In this document: positions 6,003-14,450 of the stretch, in pieces
Layout of the letters: each line of letters opens with the position of its first letter
How positions within the stretch are numbered: position 1 is the first letter of the stretch
Source: Actinomycetes bacterium
Lineage (GTDB): Bacteria > Actinomycetota > Actinomycetes > Actinomycetales > Cellulomonadaceae
DNA length: 16,878 nt
Assembly (NCBI GenBank): GCA_021793115.1
Contig: JAJYTJ010000080.1
Location: forward strand, 1-16,878
Direction of reading: 5' to 3'
The notes under the pieces: model-generated
The model's database searches: none
What the model was told of the DNA's origin: nothing
What the model saw: the letters and a program-made list of their open reading frames with translations, nothing else
Made by a program: the position numbers and the translations under genes

Positions 6003-7262
6003 ATGAGCAGCGGGTACCGATCCCGTGTCATTGACGGCGTGCTCGAGGAACGCTTGCAGTCGGCCGGGGCCGTCGTGATCCAAGGGCCGAAGGCCTGCGG
6101 CAAGACATCCACCGCCAGCCGGATCGCCAAGAGCGAGACCCGACTGGACATCGATCGGAGTGCGCGTGACGCACTCCGTATCGACCCGTCCCTTGTCCTC
6201 AGCGGCGCGGCGCCGCAACTCGTGGACGAGTGGCAACTCGAGGCAGACACGGTCTGGAACCACGTCCGCTATGCGGTGGACCAGCGGGGCCTTCCGGGGC
6301 AGTTCATCCTCACCGGCTCAGCGACGCCCGATGACGATGCGCGCCGACACGCCGGCGCTGGCAGGTTCGCTCGCTTGACGATGCGACCGATGAGCCTGTT
6401 CGAGAGCGGAGAGTCAACCGGGGCGATGTCGCTGGCCGCCCTCTTGGCTGGGGAGCGTCCGACCGCCCCCGCGACACCGCTGACCGTCCCCGACGTTGCC
6501 GCACTGGTCGTCCGCGGTGGTTGGCCCCTCAACCTCCAGATGTCGGTCGAGGCGGCCGCCCGAGCCAACGTTGACTACCTGCGCAACATCGCCGAAGTCG
6601 ACCTGCCCCGGATTGAGCAGACACAGCGGGACCCACTGCGCACCAGCCGCTTCATCCAGGCGCTGGCGCGCAACACCGCCATGGAACAGAAGGTGGCCCG
6701 TCTGGCATCGGAAGCAGGCGTCGACGACGGACCTCTGGCCCGGAGCACCGTCTACGACTACGTCGCAGCCCTGCAGCGCCTCATGATCCTCGACGAGGTC
6801 ACGCCGTGGGCGACACACCTTCGCTCTCGCGCGACCCTGCGGACGGCGTCCAGGACTCACTTGGCAGATCCGTCGTTGGCGGCCGCCGCGCTCGGTGCCG
6901 GCCCTGAGCGGCTGCTGTCTGACCTGAACACGTTCGGGCTGCTCTTCGAGTCGCTCGTGGTGCGCGACGCCCGCGTGTACGCCGACCCGCTAGACGCGAT
7001 GGTGCACCACTACCGCGACAGCCTGAACCTCGAAGTCGACGTCGTCGTCCAGTGCCGCAACGGCCGCTGGGGGGCTTTCGAGGTCAAGCTCGGCACCGGA
7101 CAGATCGAGGAAGCCGCCAAGAACCTCCTCACGTTCGCCGACCGCGTCGACACCGACAAGGTCGGCCCACCGGCTGTCTTGGCCGTCATCACCGCAACCG
7201 GCTACGGCTACACCCGCCCAGACGGCGTCGTCGTCGTCCCCATCGGTTCATTCGGACCCTGA
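6003..7262 (+). CDS. AAA ATPase with DUF4143 C-terminal domain
   Basis: A 419-residue protein of the AAA_14-DUF4143 family. Walker A is GPKACGKT at residues 28-35, Walker B is LVDEWQ with Asp75-Glu76, and the sensor-like ILTGSATP follows near 100. FARLTMRPMSLFESG marks the end of the ATPase part. The C-terminal DUF4143 domain has Asp346 (LEVDVVV) and Glu360-x-Lys362 (FEVKLG), the pattern of PD-(D/E)xK nuclease-like folds. The ATG at 6003 is chosen because GGAGGG lies at 5994-5999 and the family text starts there; a GTG at 5967 is possible but overlaps the repeats. Family members are widespread in accessory regions and their cellular role is not established. The gene looks less G/C-biased at third codon positions than its neighbours, suggesting transfer. 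It stands alone, preceded by the 23-bp repeats. Confidence 0.88.
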   Translation: MSSGYRSRVIDGVLEERLQSAGAVVIQGPKACGKTSTASRIAKSETRLDIDRSARDALRIDPSLVLSGAAPQLVDEWQLEADTVWNHVRYAVDQRGLPGQFILTGSATPDDDARRHAGAGRFARLTMRPMSLFESGESTGAMSLAALLAGERPTAPATPLTVPDVAALVVRGGWPLNLQMSVEAAARANVDYLRNIAEVDLPRIEQTQRDPLRTSRFIQALARNTAMEQKVARLASEAGVDDGPLARSTVYDYVAALQRLMILDEVTPWATHLRSRATLRTASRTHLADPSLAAAALGAGPERLLSDLNTFGLLFESLVVRDARVYADPLDAMVHHYRDSLNLEVDVVVQCRNGRWGAFEVKLGTGQIEEAAKNLLTFADRVDTDKVGPPAVLAVITATGYGYTRPDGVVVVPIGSFGP

Positions 7263-7292
7263 GCCCCGCTTCCTACCCACGCCCTCGTCTCG

Positions 7293-7310
7293 GCCTCATC
7301 TTCATGAGGC
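7293..7310 (+). terminator. Hairpin behind the ATPase gene
   Basis: GCCTCAT (7293-7299) and ATGAGGC (7304-7310) pair perfectly around loop CTTC, 31 bases after the ATPase stop, followed by TCTTCGTG. It is a short but well-placed terminator candidate. Confidence 0.5.
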
Positions 7311-7820
7311 TCTTCGTGCCGGCGCACCGGTCGTGTCGTGCGTGTATTGGCGTGGCTTGACGAGTGCCCCGCCCGCCTGCATCGCCTGTCGACGTTGCGA
7401 TCAACATCGTCGTCGTCCTCATCCTCGTCGAGGTGCTCGTCCCTCTGCTCGTCCTTCCGCTTGTCCTCGTGCTCTTCCTCCTGCTCGTGATCCTGCTGCT
7501 CGCGCCGCTCGGGCTGATGGCGCGGCGCAGCGCACGACGGGGGATGGGGCGACGCGCGTGCGGCCGGCAGTCCTCGCTACGACGAATCCAGATGGACGGA
7601 CAAGTTCGGGTGCGGCATCGGAGGCAAACGCGCCACTTGTTGACGTCTCGGTGGCGTCCGCGGTGGCGGCGGTGGTCGCGGAGTTGCCGCCGGTGATGAC
7701 GCTGGTGGCGTCGCACGCATGGATGGACATGGCGATTGCGCCCGCGCCTTCGACATCGTTCGAACTTCCCGCGGACAACACCCCCGCAGATCCACGTGAG
7801 AGTCGCGCCGACACCCTCGC

Positions 7821-7864
7821 ACGAACGCCCCGTCGGCCGCCGCTGAGCGCCGCGGGGCGTTCGT
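7821..7864. terminator. Perfect 12-bp inverted repeat, hairpin with no clear upstream gene
   Basis: ACGAACGCCCCG (7821-7832) and CGGGGCGTTCGT (7853-7864) pair perfectly around a 20-base loop and are followed by CGTCGTCTC. It has terminator shape, but no recognised gene ends just before it on either strand. It may insulate the ferritin-like gene promoter at 7908 or be left from a lost gene. Confidence 0.5.
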
Positions 7865-7907
7865 CGTCTCCGGCCGCCGAGCGGTCGCCGGCCCGGCGCC
7901 CCCGACG

Positions 7908-7913
7908 TAGCGT
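7908..7913 (+). promoter_or_regulatory. Candidate -10 (TAGCGT) for the ferritin-like gene
   Basis: TAGCGT fits TANNNT and is the same hexamer as used before the VOC gene. Transcription from about 7920 would give a leader of roughly 95 bases with a ribosome binding site at its end. No good -35 is seen. Confidence 0.35.
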
Positions 7914-8014
7914 GGACACCGGTCCAGACGAGGGCCGCACCGCCCCCGGGGAAGGCCGCGGATCGTGGCCCCGGGAGGCTCGCCGCCGGACGGCGACGAC
8001 GAAAGGGACCCATC

Positions 8015-8500
8015 ATGTTCGAGCGCCTTGACACCCTCGACGACCTGTTCACCTTCCGCCTCGGCTCCTTGCTCTCCGCCGAGCACGACTCGCTCGAGAT
8101 GCTCGAGGACCTCCAGGAGGCCGTCGAGCGCACCGACCTCAAGGAGGTCTTCGCGCACCACGCCCACGAGACCCACGAGCAGATCGCGAACGTGGAGCGC
8201 TGCTTCTCGCTGCTGGGTAAGGACCCCGACGACTCGCCGTCCCCGACGACGCGGGGCCTGGCGAAGGAGGCTGATTCGCTGCTGCGCAAGTCCGACGCGG
8301 CGCTGCGCGACTCGGTCGCCGTCTCCGGCGGCCTGGCGACGGAGCACTACGAGATCGCCACCTACACGACGCTCATCGACATGGCCACGGCCCAGGGCGA
8401 GACCGAGGTGGCGCAGCTGCTCCGGCAGAACCTGGCCCAGGAGGAGGCGGCGCGCGACACGCTCGCCGCGATGGGCCACCAGCTCGCCACGGTGCGTTGA
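8015..8500 (+). CDS. DUF892 (YciE/YciF-type) ferritin-like protein
   Basis: A 161-residue, largely helical protein of the ferritin-like DUF892 family, which includes E. coli YciE and YciF and is usually linked to stress. Recognisable text includes LGSLLSAEHDSLEMLEDLQEA near the start (helix one: SAEHDSLEMLEDL), HHAHETHEQIANVERCFSLLGK (helix two: HETHEQIANVE), EHYEIATYTTL and LAQEEAARDTLAAMG. The Glu and His residues of these helices are the candidate metal ligands. The length matches the family. The ATG at 8015 follows AAAGGGA at 8002-8008. It is a single-gene unit closed by two hairpins before glycogen phosphorylase. Iron handling or oxidative-stress protection is inferred from fold only. 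Confidence 0.85.
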   Translation: MFERLDTLDDLFTFRLGSLLSAEHDSLEMLEDLQEAVERTDLKEVFAHHAHETHEQIANVERCFSLLGKDPDDSPSPTTRGLAKEADSLLRKSDAALRDSVAVSGGLATEHYEIATYTTLIDMATAQGETEVAQLLRQNLAQEEAARDTLAAMGHQLATVR

Positions 8501-8506
8501 TCTCCT

Positions 8507-8535
8507 CGGCCGCCCGGCACAGGCTCGGGCGGCCG
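8507..8535 (+). terminator. Hairpin terminator behind the ferritin-like gene
   Basis: CGGCCGCCCG (8507-8516) and CGGGCGGCCG (8526-8535) form a perfect 10-bp stem with a nine-base loop, starting seven bases after the stop codon. Confidence 0.7.
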
Positions 8536-8548
8536 GCGGGGTGACCGA

Positions 8549-8568
8549 CCGGGCCGTTCGCGGCCCGG
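8549..8568 (+). terminator. Second hairpin with TTCG loop
   Basis: CCGGGCCG (8549-8556) and CGGCCCGG (8561-8568) form a perfect 8-bp stem closed by the tetraloop TTCG. It stands between the first hairpin and the glycogen phosphorylase promoter and probably acts as a back-up terminator. Confidence 0.6.
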
Positions 8569-8602
8569 ACCAGGGCCTATGCATCGGCATCGGGGTCCCG
8601 GT

Positions 8603-8614
8603 TACCGTATCCCG
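8603..8614 (+). promoter_or_regulatory. Leaderless-type promoter -10 (TACCGT) of glycogen phosphorylase
   Basis: TACCGT at 8603-8608 is followed by six bases and then GTG at 8615, so transcription would begin at or next to the start codon. No ribosome binding site precedes the GTG. This supports GTG 8615 over the in-frame ATG at 8579, which would lie upstream of the promoter. Confidence 0.5.
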
Positions 8615-11098
<2,484 letters not shown>

Positions 11099-11103
11099 GC
11101 CGG

Positions 11104-11562
11104 ATGGGGGTCGACCTCGACGAGCTGCGCCGGTTGCGCCGCGCGCGCGACCGGATGGACCGCGAGTACGCCGAGCCCCTCGACGTCCCGGCGCTGGCTC
11201 GCACGGCGCTGATGTCACCGGCGCACTTCGCGCGCCGGTTCCGCGCCGCGTACTCCGAGACGCCGTACTCCTACCTCATGACGCGGCGCATCGAGCGCGC
11301 GGCCGCTTTGCTGCGCCGTGGCGACGTCTCGGTGACGGACGCGTGCTTCGCCGTGGGCTGCTCCAGCCTCGGCTCGTTCTCGGCGCGGTTCACGCAGATC
11401 CTGGGCGAGACGCCGAGCGCCTACCGGGCGCGCGACCACGCCCAGCTGGTGCCCGTCCCGGACTGCCAGGCGATGGTGCTGACGCGCCCCCGCCGCACGC
11501 CGGCGAACAGAGCAGTTTCCGAGAAGCCCGCCGCCGGTCCCGTCCTTAGCGTGGTGCCATGA
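11104..11562 (+). CDS. AraC-family regulator, DNA-binding domain only
   Basis: A 152-residue protein that is little more than the AraC/XylS DNA-binding domain. The first helix-turn-helix is at about 28-49 (LARTALMSPAHFARRFRAAY) and the second at about 77-98 (VTDACFAVGCSSLGSFSARF), followed by the family ending GETPSAYR. There is no N-terminal sensor domain. The start ATG at 11104 is five bases after the phosphorylase stop; the ribosome binding site is poor, so translation may depend on coupling to glgP. Its TGA overlaps the ATG of the VOC gene (ATGA at 11559-11562). Short AraC regulators paired with VOC proteins are common in actinobacteria, and the partner may sense the ligand; that is inference. 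Confidence 0.87.
   Translation: MGVDLDELRRLRRARDRMDREYAEPLDVPALARTALMSPAHFARRFRAAYSETPYSYLMTRRIERAAALLRRGDVSVTDACFAVGCSSLGSFSARFTQILGETPSAYRARDHAQLVPVPDCQAMVLTRPRRTPANRAVSEKPAAGPVLSVVP
11547..11558 (+). promoter_or_regulatory. Leaderless-type promoter -10 (TAGCGT) of the VOC gene
   Basis: TAGCGT at 11547-11552, six bases, then ATG at 11559. It lies inside the end of the regulator gene. The same spacing is seen before glgP, so the VOC gene may have its own leaderless transcript in addition to coupled translation. Confidence 0.45.
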
Positions 11563-11969
11563 CCACCACACTCAGCCACGTGCAGATCCTTGTCGACGAC
11601 CCCGACGCGGCCCTGGCCTTCTACCGCGACGCGCTCGGCCTGTCGGTGACGTTCGAGGTCGCCAACGGCGGCTTCCGCTGGATCACGCTCGGCACGCCGT
11701 CCCAGCCGGAGATCGCGATCGTCCTCATGGAGCCGCACGCGGGCCGTTCGCAGGAGGACGGCGACACCGTCGCGGCGCTCCTGGCGAAGGGCGAGCTGCG
11801 GCCCGTGCAGTTCGCGACCGACGACCTCGAGGGCACGTGGGCCAAGGTCGTCGCGACGCCCGGCGTGTCCGTGGTGGAGGAGCCGGCCGACCAGCCGTGG
11901 GGCGTGCGCGACGGCGCGGTGCGCGACCCCGCGGGCAACCTGGTGCGCCTGCAGCAGGCGCGCGCCTGA
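11559..11969 (+). CDS. VOC-family (glyoxalase/bleomycin-resistance fold) protein
   Basis: A 136-residue single VOC-domain pair. The first module starts SHVQILVDDPDAALAFYRDALG, given in short as SHVQILVDDP and ALAFYRDALGL, with His7 as a possible metal ligand. The second ends VRDPAGNLVRLQQ. In metal-dependent members the last motif usually reads GNxxEL; here the glutamate position is arginine, so canonical metal binding looks doubtful. The gene overlaps the AraC-type regulator by four bases and has a -10 element of its own. It could be a ligand-binding or resistance protein, or a dioxygenase-like enzyme; the substrate is unknown. Confidence 0.85.
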   Translation: MTTTLSHVQILVDDPDAALAFYRDALGLSVTFEVANGGFRWITLGTPSQPEIAIVLMEPHAGRSQEDGDTVAALLAKGELRPVQFATDDLEGTWAKVVATPGVSVVEEPADQPWGVRDGAVRDPAGNLVRLQQARA

Positions 11970-11984
11970 TCCCACCCGGCGCCC

Positions 11985-12090
11985 GGCACCCCCCCCGCAC
12001 CCCACGGCACCTCGGCACCTCGGCACCCCCCCGCACCCCGGCACCTCGGCACCCCCCCGCACCCCGGCACCCCTCCCCGCACCCCGGCGC
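11985..12090. repeat. C-rich tandem repeat, G-quadruplex-prone on the minus strand
   Basis: Two exact 26-base copies lie head to tail at 12014-12039 and 12040-12065. Each is built of GGCACCTC followed by GGCACCCCCCCGCACCCC. Partial copies of the second module flank them (from 11985 and from 12066). The minus strand carries repeated runs of four to eight G. The tract ends exactly where the 68-bp palindrome begins. Confidence 0.8.
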
Positions 12091-12158
12091 CGAGCACGGC
12101 AGTTCACGTCGAACACGGCAGTCCTGCCTGCCGTGTTCGACCGGAACTGCCGTGCTCG
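12091..12158. repeat. 68-bp nested palindrome, copy A
   Basis: The outer arms CGAGCACGGCAGTTC (12091-12105) and GAACTGCCGTGCTCG (12144-12158) pair perfectly over 15 bases. The inner arms CGAACACGGCAG (12110-12121) and CTGCCGTGTTCG (12128-12139) pair perfectly over 12. Spacers are four bases (ACGT, ACCG) and the loop is TCCTGC. It lies between the convergent ends of the VOC gene and trmB, 13 bases from the trmB stop, where it could end transcription both ways. It is one of three copies in the window. Confidence 0.92.
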
Positions 12159-12171
12159 CGGGAGTGAGCTG

Positions 12172-12900
12172 TCACCGGACCCGGCGGAACACCAGGTCAC
12201 GGGCCGGCCGGCCCTCGGCGAGCGCCTTCCGCTCGAACGCCGTCATCGGGCGGCCGGCGGCCGCCTCGGGCGCCGGCTCCAGGCCGGGGTCCGACGAGAG
12301 CACCTCGGCCATCTGGCCGGCGTAGTCCGGCCAGTCGGTCGCCGTGCGGAGCACGCCGCCGACGACGAGCCGGCTGCGCAGCAGCGCGACGTGGGCCGGC
12401 TGCACCAGACGGCGCTTGTGGTGGCGGGCCTTCGGCCAGGGGTCGGGGAAGAACGCCCGGACCTCCGCGAGCGTGCCCGGCGCAAGGGCGTGCCGCACCA
12501 GGTCGAGCGCGTCGCCGTGGCCCACGCGAACGGTGCGGATCCCGGCCTCGTCGAGCAGCTTGAGCAGGTTGGCGACCCCCGGCAGGTGGGCCTCGACGGC
12601 CAGCACGTCGCACCCCGGGTCGGCTGCCGCCATGGCTACGGTGGCCTCGCCCATGCCGGGGCCGATCTCGAGCACGAGCGGCGCCACCCGACCGAACATC
12701 GCGGCCGCGTCGAGCAGGCCGTCGCGCGTGCGGGGGAAGGGTGCCGTCTCGTCGTGCACCGAGAACCCGAGCTCCGGGAAGAGGCGGCGCAGCGCCTCCT
12801 GCCGCACCGGCCCGAGCCCGGCGCCCCGCGGGTGGAACGTCCGCAGCGGCTCGTGCGGCGCGGCCGCGGGGTGACGAAACCGTCCGGCCGTGGGATCCAC
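12172..12900 (-). CDS. trmB: tRNA (guanine-N7-)-methyltransferase TrmB
   Basis: A 242-residue S-adenosylmethionine-dependent enzyme that makes m7G46 in the variable loop of tRNAs. The AdoMet motif is EIGPGMG at residues 78-84, and VEAHLPGV follows near 102. The signature FFPDPWPKARHHKRR is at 150-164 and TDWPDY at 188-193. The end TAFERKALAEGRPARDLVFRR is typical. The N-terminal RTFHPRGAGLGP also fits actinobacterial TrmB. The GTG at 12898-12900 is chosen because a TAGGCT -10 element lies seven bases upstream, consistent with a leaderless message. The gene lies between palindrome copies A (downstream) and B (upstream). Confidence 0.93.
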   Translation of the reverse strand: MDPTAGRFRHPAAAPHEPLRTFHPRGAGLGPVRQEALRRLFPELGFSVHDETAPFPRTRDGLLDAAAMFGRVAPLVLEIGPGMGEATVAMAAADPGCDVLAVEAHLPGVANLLKLLDEAGIRTVRVGHGDALDLVRHALAPGTLAEVRAFFPDPWPKARHHKRRLVQPAHVALLRSRLVVGGVLRTATDWPDYAGQMAEVLSSDPGLEPAPEAAAGRPMTAFERKALAEGRPARDLVFRRVR

Positions 12901-12913
12901 AGCCGTCAGCCTA
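12901..12913 (-). promoter_or_regulatory. Leaderless-type promoter -10 (TAGGCT) of trmB
   Basis: On the minus strand TAGGCT (12913-12908) is followed by seven bases and the GTG start. The same hexamer and spacing occur before the DUF1349 gene. Confidence 0.5.
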
Positions 12914-12963
12914 CGAACCCTCGTCGGCCTCGCAGATCCATCACGTCGCCGCGCCCCCGTCGT

Positions 12964-13031
12964 CGAACGCGGCAGTTCGGTCCGAACACGGCAGGCCGGA
13001 CTGCCGTGTTCGACATGAACTGCCGTGCTCG
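12964..13031. repeat. 68-bp nested palindrome, copy B
   Basis: The plan is the same as copy A: outer arms 12964-12978 (CGAACGCGGCAGTTC) and 13017-13031 (GAACTGCCGTGCTCG), inner arms 12983-12994 and 13001-13012 identical to copy A. Spacers are GGTC and ACAT, loop GCCGGA. The outer arms have two non-Watson-Crick positions. It lies between the histidine phosphatase stop (41 bases away) and the trmB promoter, both genes being on the minus strand. Confidence 0.92.
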
Positions 13032-13039
13032 GTGAAGCA

Positions 13040-13067
13040 GGGGAGAGGGAAGGAGGGGACGAGAGGG
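13040..13067 (+). other. G-run tract, quadruplex candidate beside copy B
   Basis: Four runs of three or four G (13040-13043, 13047-13049, 13055-13058, 13065-13067) are separated by three to six bases. The tract fills the space between palindrome copy B and the histidine phosphatase stop codon at 13072. Confidence 0.5.
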
Positions 13068-13071
13068 CGTC

Positions 13072-13722
13072 TCAGGCGCCGACCGGCTCCGCCGAGGGGA
13101 CCGGGCGGGCCGCCAGCGCACCGTGCCCGGCAACGTCGACGCCCACCGCGAGCAGCCGGGCCGAGCCGTCGGGCTCGAGCGCGACCGTGGAGACCGAGGC
13201 GTTGGGCAGCGCCACGAGGCCCGCCGGGTCGAGCGTGGCCAGCCACGCGCCCAGCGCCAGGCCGTGCCCGACGACGAGCACCTGGCCCGCGGGGTGGCGC
13301 TCGGCGATCGTCGTGAACGCCCGCCGCACGCGGGTCATGAAGTCGGCGGCGTGCTCGCCGCGCGGCAGGCCCGGGTACCGGCCGGCGAGGATCTCGGGGA
13401 CGATCTCGCGCCACGGCGCGATCTCCTCGAGCTCCCGCTCGGGCCGGCGCTCGAACGTGCCGAAGTCGTACTCCCGCAGGTCGGGGTCGGTGCGAAGCCG
13501 CACCGTCGGGTGGTGCCGCAGCAGCTCGACGGCCGTGGTCACCGCGCGCCCGGAGGGCGAGGAGTAGGCCGCCTCGAAGGGGACGTCCGCCAGGTGCCGC
13601 GCGGTGGCGCGCACCCCGTCGCGGCCGGGCCGCGTCAGGGGCGAGTCGCAGCTGCCCTGCAGCAGCTGGCGCTGGTTGAAGTGGGTCTGCCCGTGTCGCA
13701 CGAGCGTGAGCGTGAGGGTCAT
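13072..13722 (-). CDS. Histidine phosphatase / phosphoglycerate mutase-like protein
   Basis: A 216-residue member of histidine phosphatase branch 1. The phosphohistidine motif LVRHGQT puts Arg9-His10 in the pocket, with Arg59 (SSPSGRA), Glu84 (LREYDFG) as likely proton donor and His153 (VVGHG) completing it. The ATG at 13722 gives the family start MTLTLTLVRHGQT; the frame upstream to 13767 adds no family sequence. An AAGGA lies about ten bases upstream of this ATG. Members include cofactor-dependent phosphoglycerate mutases and many broad-specificity phosphatases; the short length and lack of the mutase insert favour a phosphatase. The gene may be read from the upstream DUF1349 gene or from its own promoter. 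Confidence 0.88.
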   Translation of the reverse strand: MTLTLTLVRHGQTHFNQRQLLQGSCDSPLTRPGRDGVRATARHLADVPFEAAYSSPSGRAVTTAVELLRHHPTVRLRTDPDLREYDFGTFERRPERELEEIAPWREIVPEILAGRYPGLPRGEHAADFMTRVRRAFTTIAERHPAGQVLVVGHGLALGAWLATLDPAGLVALPNASVSTVALEPDGSARLLAVGVDVAGHGALAARPVPSAEPVGA

Positions 13723-13754
13723 CGATGCCCGTCCTTCGTCGTTGTGTCCCCGCC

Positions 13755-13779
13755 ACCGTAACCCCACCGGGGTGACGGT
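13755..13779. promoter_or_regulatory. 11-bp inverted repeat (one mismatch) upstream of the histidine phosphatase
   Basis: ACCGTAACCCC (13755-13765) and GGGGTGACGGT (13769-13779) pair with one mismatch around ACC. On the minus strand the proximal arm contains TACGGT, a possible -10 element. The repeat may be an operator or a terminator for the DUF1349 gene that ends at 13823. Confidence 0.4.
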
Positions 13780-13822
13780 CCGATGTCGTCTCGGTGAGCG
13801 TCCGGCGAACGGTCGGGCGGCG

Positions 13823-14410
13823 TCAGTGCAGCGCGGCGTCCGCGGCCGTCGTCCGCCAGCCCAGGAAGCGCACGACGAGCCCGGCGCGCGACGGGGCGCA
13901 GCAGTAGGGGCCGGCCTCCAGCGGCGCGTCGACCTCGAAGGGCGTGACCCGCACGAGCCGCCACGGCTCGCCCTCGGCGTGGGCGCGCACCACGAGCGCG
14001 TCGCCGAACCGGCTCGCCCGGACGGTGACGACGCGCCCTGCCCACTCCGAGACCGGCGCGAGCGACCAGTCCGACGAGCCGCGCGTCACGACCGCGCCCA
14101 CCTGCGCGACGCCGTCGGAGACCTCGACCCCGGCCTTGACCCACGCCTCCGCTGACGCCCGCACCAGCAGGCCGGCCTGGTCGAACAGCTGGTCGTACGC
14201 GACGGCGACGTCCACCTCCACGGCGGTGCCGGCCGGCAGCGGGGCGAGCAGCGCGTGCTCCGAGTCGTGGACGAAGCCGTACGCCGTGTGGCGCCACGCG
14301 TCCGAGCCCTCGACCGCCTCGACGAGCAGGGCCTCGCCGTCCTCGCGGGCGGACACCGGCGGGTGGGTCCAGTGCCCGGCGGACCAGGGGACGCGGACCT
14401 CGGCGCTCAT
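13823..14410 (-). CDS. DUF1349 (concanavalin A-like fold) protein
   Basis: A 195-residue protein resembling the DUF1349 family of beta-sandwich, lectin-like domains. Seen are [23 protein letters not shown], cited here by its parts [12 protein letters not shown] and VHDSEHALL, then [28 protein letters not shown] (core: [13 protein letters not shown]) and VTRGSSDWS. The end reads [15 protein letters not shown], close to the usual G-x-x-x-x-S-P-x-x-x-G-x-x-x-x-F pattern. There is no signal peptide. The ATG at 14410 is preceded by TAGGCT and seven bases, suggesting a leaderless message. The hydrolase gene lies 40 bases upstream on the same strand. The function is unknown; sugar or glycan binding is a fold-based guess. 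Confidence 0.75.
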   Translation of the reverse strand: MSAEVRVPWSAGHWTHPPVSAREDGEALLVEAVEGSDAWRHTAYGFVHDSEHALLAPLPAGTAVEVDVAVAYDQLFDQAGLLVRASAEAWVKAGVEVSDGVAQVGAVVTRGSSDWSLAPVSEWAGRVVTVRASRFGDALVVRAHAEGEPWRLVRVTPFEVDAPLEAGPYCCAPSRAGLVVRFLGWRTTAADAALH

Positions 14411-14423
14411 GGCGCGGAGCCTA
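14411..14423 (-). promoter_or_regulatory. Leaderless-type promoter -10 (TAGGCT) of the DUF1349 gene
   Basis: On the minus strand TAGGCT (14423-14418) is followed by seven bases and the ATG at 14410. No ribosome binding site is visible. Confidence 0.5.
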
Positions 14424-14450
14424 GCCACGGCGCCCGCGCGATGCGCGTCG

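Larger units (their letters stand above)
7263..8000. other. About 740 bases without a convincing gene
   Basis: Open frames exist on both strands but none has a recognised domain or a ribosome binding site. The most curious is a plus-strand frame from GTG 7364 to 7696: its first half would be a long Val/Leu/Ile-rich segment, its second half Arg-rich junk. The hydrophobic part comes from a pyrimidine-rich tract of CTC/GTC/CTG-like triplets (about 7407-7505), which on the minus strand would read as an Asp/Glu-rich tract. The rest (7600-7810) looks like decayed coding sequence. Two hairpins and a promoter-like element are listed separately. It may be a remnant of a mobile region behind the tRNA. 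Confidence 0.5.

Noticed and set aside
5685..8000. A duplicated tRNA-Arg 3' end as an attachment site marking an integrated element
   Set aside because: I looked for a second copy of the T-arm and acceptor sequence behind the ATPase gene and saw none, and there is no integrase gene.
8579..8614. An earlier ATG start for glycogen phosphorylase
   Set aside because: The extra residues (MHRHRGPGYRIP) lack family support and would lie upstream of the -10 element that points to GTG 8615.
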